A DNA stretch of 25,300 nt, from contig JAJYDR010000017.1 in NCBI GenBank assembly GCA_021777285.1, positions 1-25,300 on the forward strand. The letters run 5' to 3'. Under the pieces are notes generated by a model, which saw only the letters and a list, made by a program, of their open reading frames with translations, was not told the origin of the DNA and did not search any database. Positions 24,672-25,300 of the stretch are shown here, one piece after another (position 1 is the stretch's first letter; each line of letters starts with the position of its first letter). The position numbers were made by a program, and so were the translations under genes. Origin of the DNA: Actinomycetes bacterium. GTDB taxonomy: Bacteria; Actinomycetota; Acidimicrobiia; Acidimicrobiales; RAAP-2.

Positions 24672-25131
24672 TCACGAAGGAGTCAGGACCACCTTGCTCA
24701 GGCCTGAAATCTCGATAACGTCGCCGTTGGACACGCTGAAAGTCTCGCTCGGCACTCCACCATCCGCGCTGCTTCCCCCCAAGATTGCGTCGACATTCTC
24801 GTTGGTAATGATGAAGTTTCCGCTTTGGCCAGCGCCGGGTGTCGCAACGTACGTACCCGGCCCAAGATCCTGTCCAACGGTCCAAGTGCCCGCGTAGAGC
24901 GTAACGCGAGCGTACTTAGTGACGTAGGGCGTCGTCACTGGGACAAAGTGGACAGCCGACAGCGAAGAGATCTGGATTTGGTCTCCCTGGCTTAGTTGTG
25001 CTCGAACCTCCGGCACTCCGCCATCTGCGCTGCCACTGACCGTGGTGTTGGGTGATGACCAGCGCAAAGTCACCCTGATTTTCCTCTTCGCCGATCCGCT
25101 GTCCGAGACCCGCCGTCCCGACGAAAACCAC
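24672..25131 (-). pseudogene. Frameshifted two-repeat protein gene, 5' end truncated
   Basis: The intact part (GTG at 25073, 133 residues) contains two related units. Both end ADGGVP...LSxGDxIxISxLSxV. The second unit is complete, with TWTVGQDLGPGTYVATPGAGQS, GNFIIT and GLSKVVLTP. For the first unit the matching upstream part (FVGTAGLGQ...GDFALVIT) is in a different frame, read from about 25131. Removing one base from the GGG run at 25050-25052 joins the frames into ALVIT-NTTVSGSADGGVP, which aligns with unit 2. An in-frame TGA about 50 bases further up shows the N-terminus is missing. I do not recognise a named function; the second unit resembles extracellular beta-domains of actinobacteria. 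Confidence 0.6.
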
Positions 25132-25245
25132 TTTGGTCAGTGATCTAGTGAAGACCTCGATTCACTCCATTCTTGGTCGCACCGAACACAACACCGACCT
25201 CGATCTGGAGTTAGCCATCGGCGGGGGCCACTTTTATTCGCGTAA

Positions 25246-25300
25246 AGAAAGATAACTGCCGCCATGCTCGACCGGCTGCTCCATCGCAGCGTCGTGTTCA
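25246..25300 (+). pseudogene. Fragment of an IstB-like (IS21 family) transposition ATPase
   Basis: After an in-frame TAA at 25243 the sequence reads RKITAAMLDRLLHRSVVF up to the window edge. This matches the C-terminal end of IstB proteins, where AMLDRLLHRSVVFNI is a familiar stretch. The upstream part of the gene is absent here, so only a remnant, or the fragment after a truncating event, is present. The remainder should lie beyond 25300 if any exists. Confidence 0.5.

Larger units (their letters stand above)
20628..25300. mobile_element. Genomic island / integrative element (left end; right end outside the window)
   Basis: From the truncated tRNA-Thr boundary rightward the sequence is visibly less GC-rich than the core genes and loses the tight gene packing. 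It contains a RepSA-like initiator, a large stretch without genes, a repetitive secreted protein, a frameshifted gene and an IS21-type fragment. No integrase, excisionase or transfer gene is seen. Because integrases of such elements usually sit next to one attachment site, the gene may lie by the right end. The island may also be a patchwork of more than one event. Confidence 0.65.

Overview
The window looks like a chromosomal segment of a high-GC actinobacterium. The evidence is the very GC-rich coding sequence, the many GTG and TTG starts, several apparently leaderless genes, and a gene order (clpC; lysS-coaX-panC-DUF2520-folK-folB-folP-folE-hpt-tilS) that matches, in outline, the well-known Mycobacterium locus. 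A deep-branching lineage such as Acidimicrobiia is plausible, but I cannot prove this from sequence alone.

Layout. (1) Positions 1-3973, minus strand: clpC, radA and the first 11 codons of a probable carD. (2) 4075-5947: a long-chain polyprenyl diphosphate synthase gene (+) converging on a DapB-like reductase gene (-). (3) 6216-16803, minus strand: thirteen genes with no gap over 35 bp and mostly 1-10 bp overlaps. They run znuA-znuC-znuB (zinc import), tilS, hpt, folE, folP, a catalytically degenerate phosphatase-like gene, folB, folK, a DUF2520 gene, panC, coaX and lysS. (4) 16796-16857: a divergent control region with a perfect 13-bp inverted repeat. Each arm is itself a small Fur-family box, and the repeat brackets the -10 element of znuA. 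(5) 16864-20612, plus strand: zur, pgeF, murL and murD2, again overlapping. PgeF, MurD2 and MurL all act on the early UDP-MurNAc-peptide steps, so this looks like an alternative D-glutamate route (add L-Glu, then epimerise) joined to a precursor-editing enzyme. (6) 20586-25300: an island. Its left boundary is the 3' half of a tRNA-Thr(CGU) gene cut off at the anticodon loop, which is a typical integrase attachment site. Beyond it are a RepSA-like rolling-circle initiator, about 640 bp without a convincing gene, a secreted five-repeat protein with an OmpA-like tail, a frameshifted two-repeat gene, and the C-terminal end of an IstB-type transposition protein at the window edge. No integrase is visible, so the other end of the island probably lies beyond 25300, or the element is decayed.

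How the parts work together. Zur most likely senses zinc and represses znuA from the palindromic operator. Because no clear terminator separates znuB from tilS, part of the folate, pantothenate and lysyl-tRNA cluster may be transcribed from the zinc promoter. The folate genes cover GTP to the dihydropteroate stage (folE, folB, folK, folP). The pantothenate/CoA part has panC and coaX but no panD, and ftsH, which in Mycobacterium sits between folE and hpt, is also missing.

The most unusual items are the Zur operator/leaderless znuA promoter, the phosphatase-like protein with its catalytic Cys replaced by Gly, the PgeF-MurL-MurD2 module, and the tRNA-Thr-borne island whose attachment site overlaps the murD2 stop codon.
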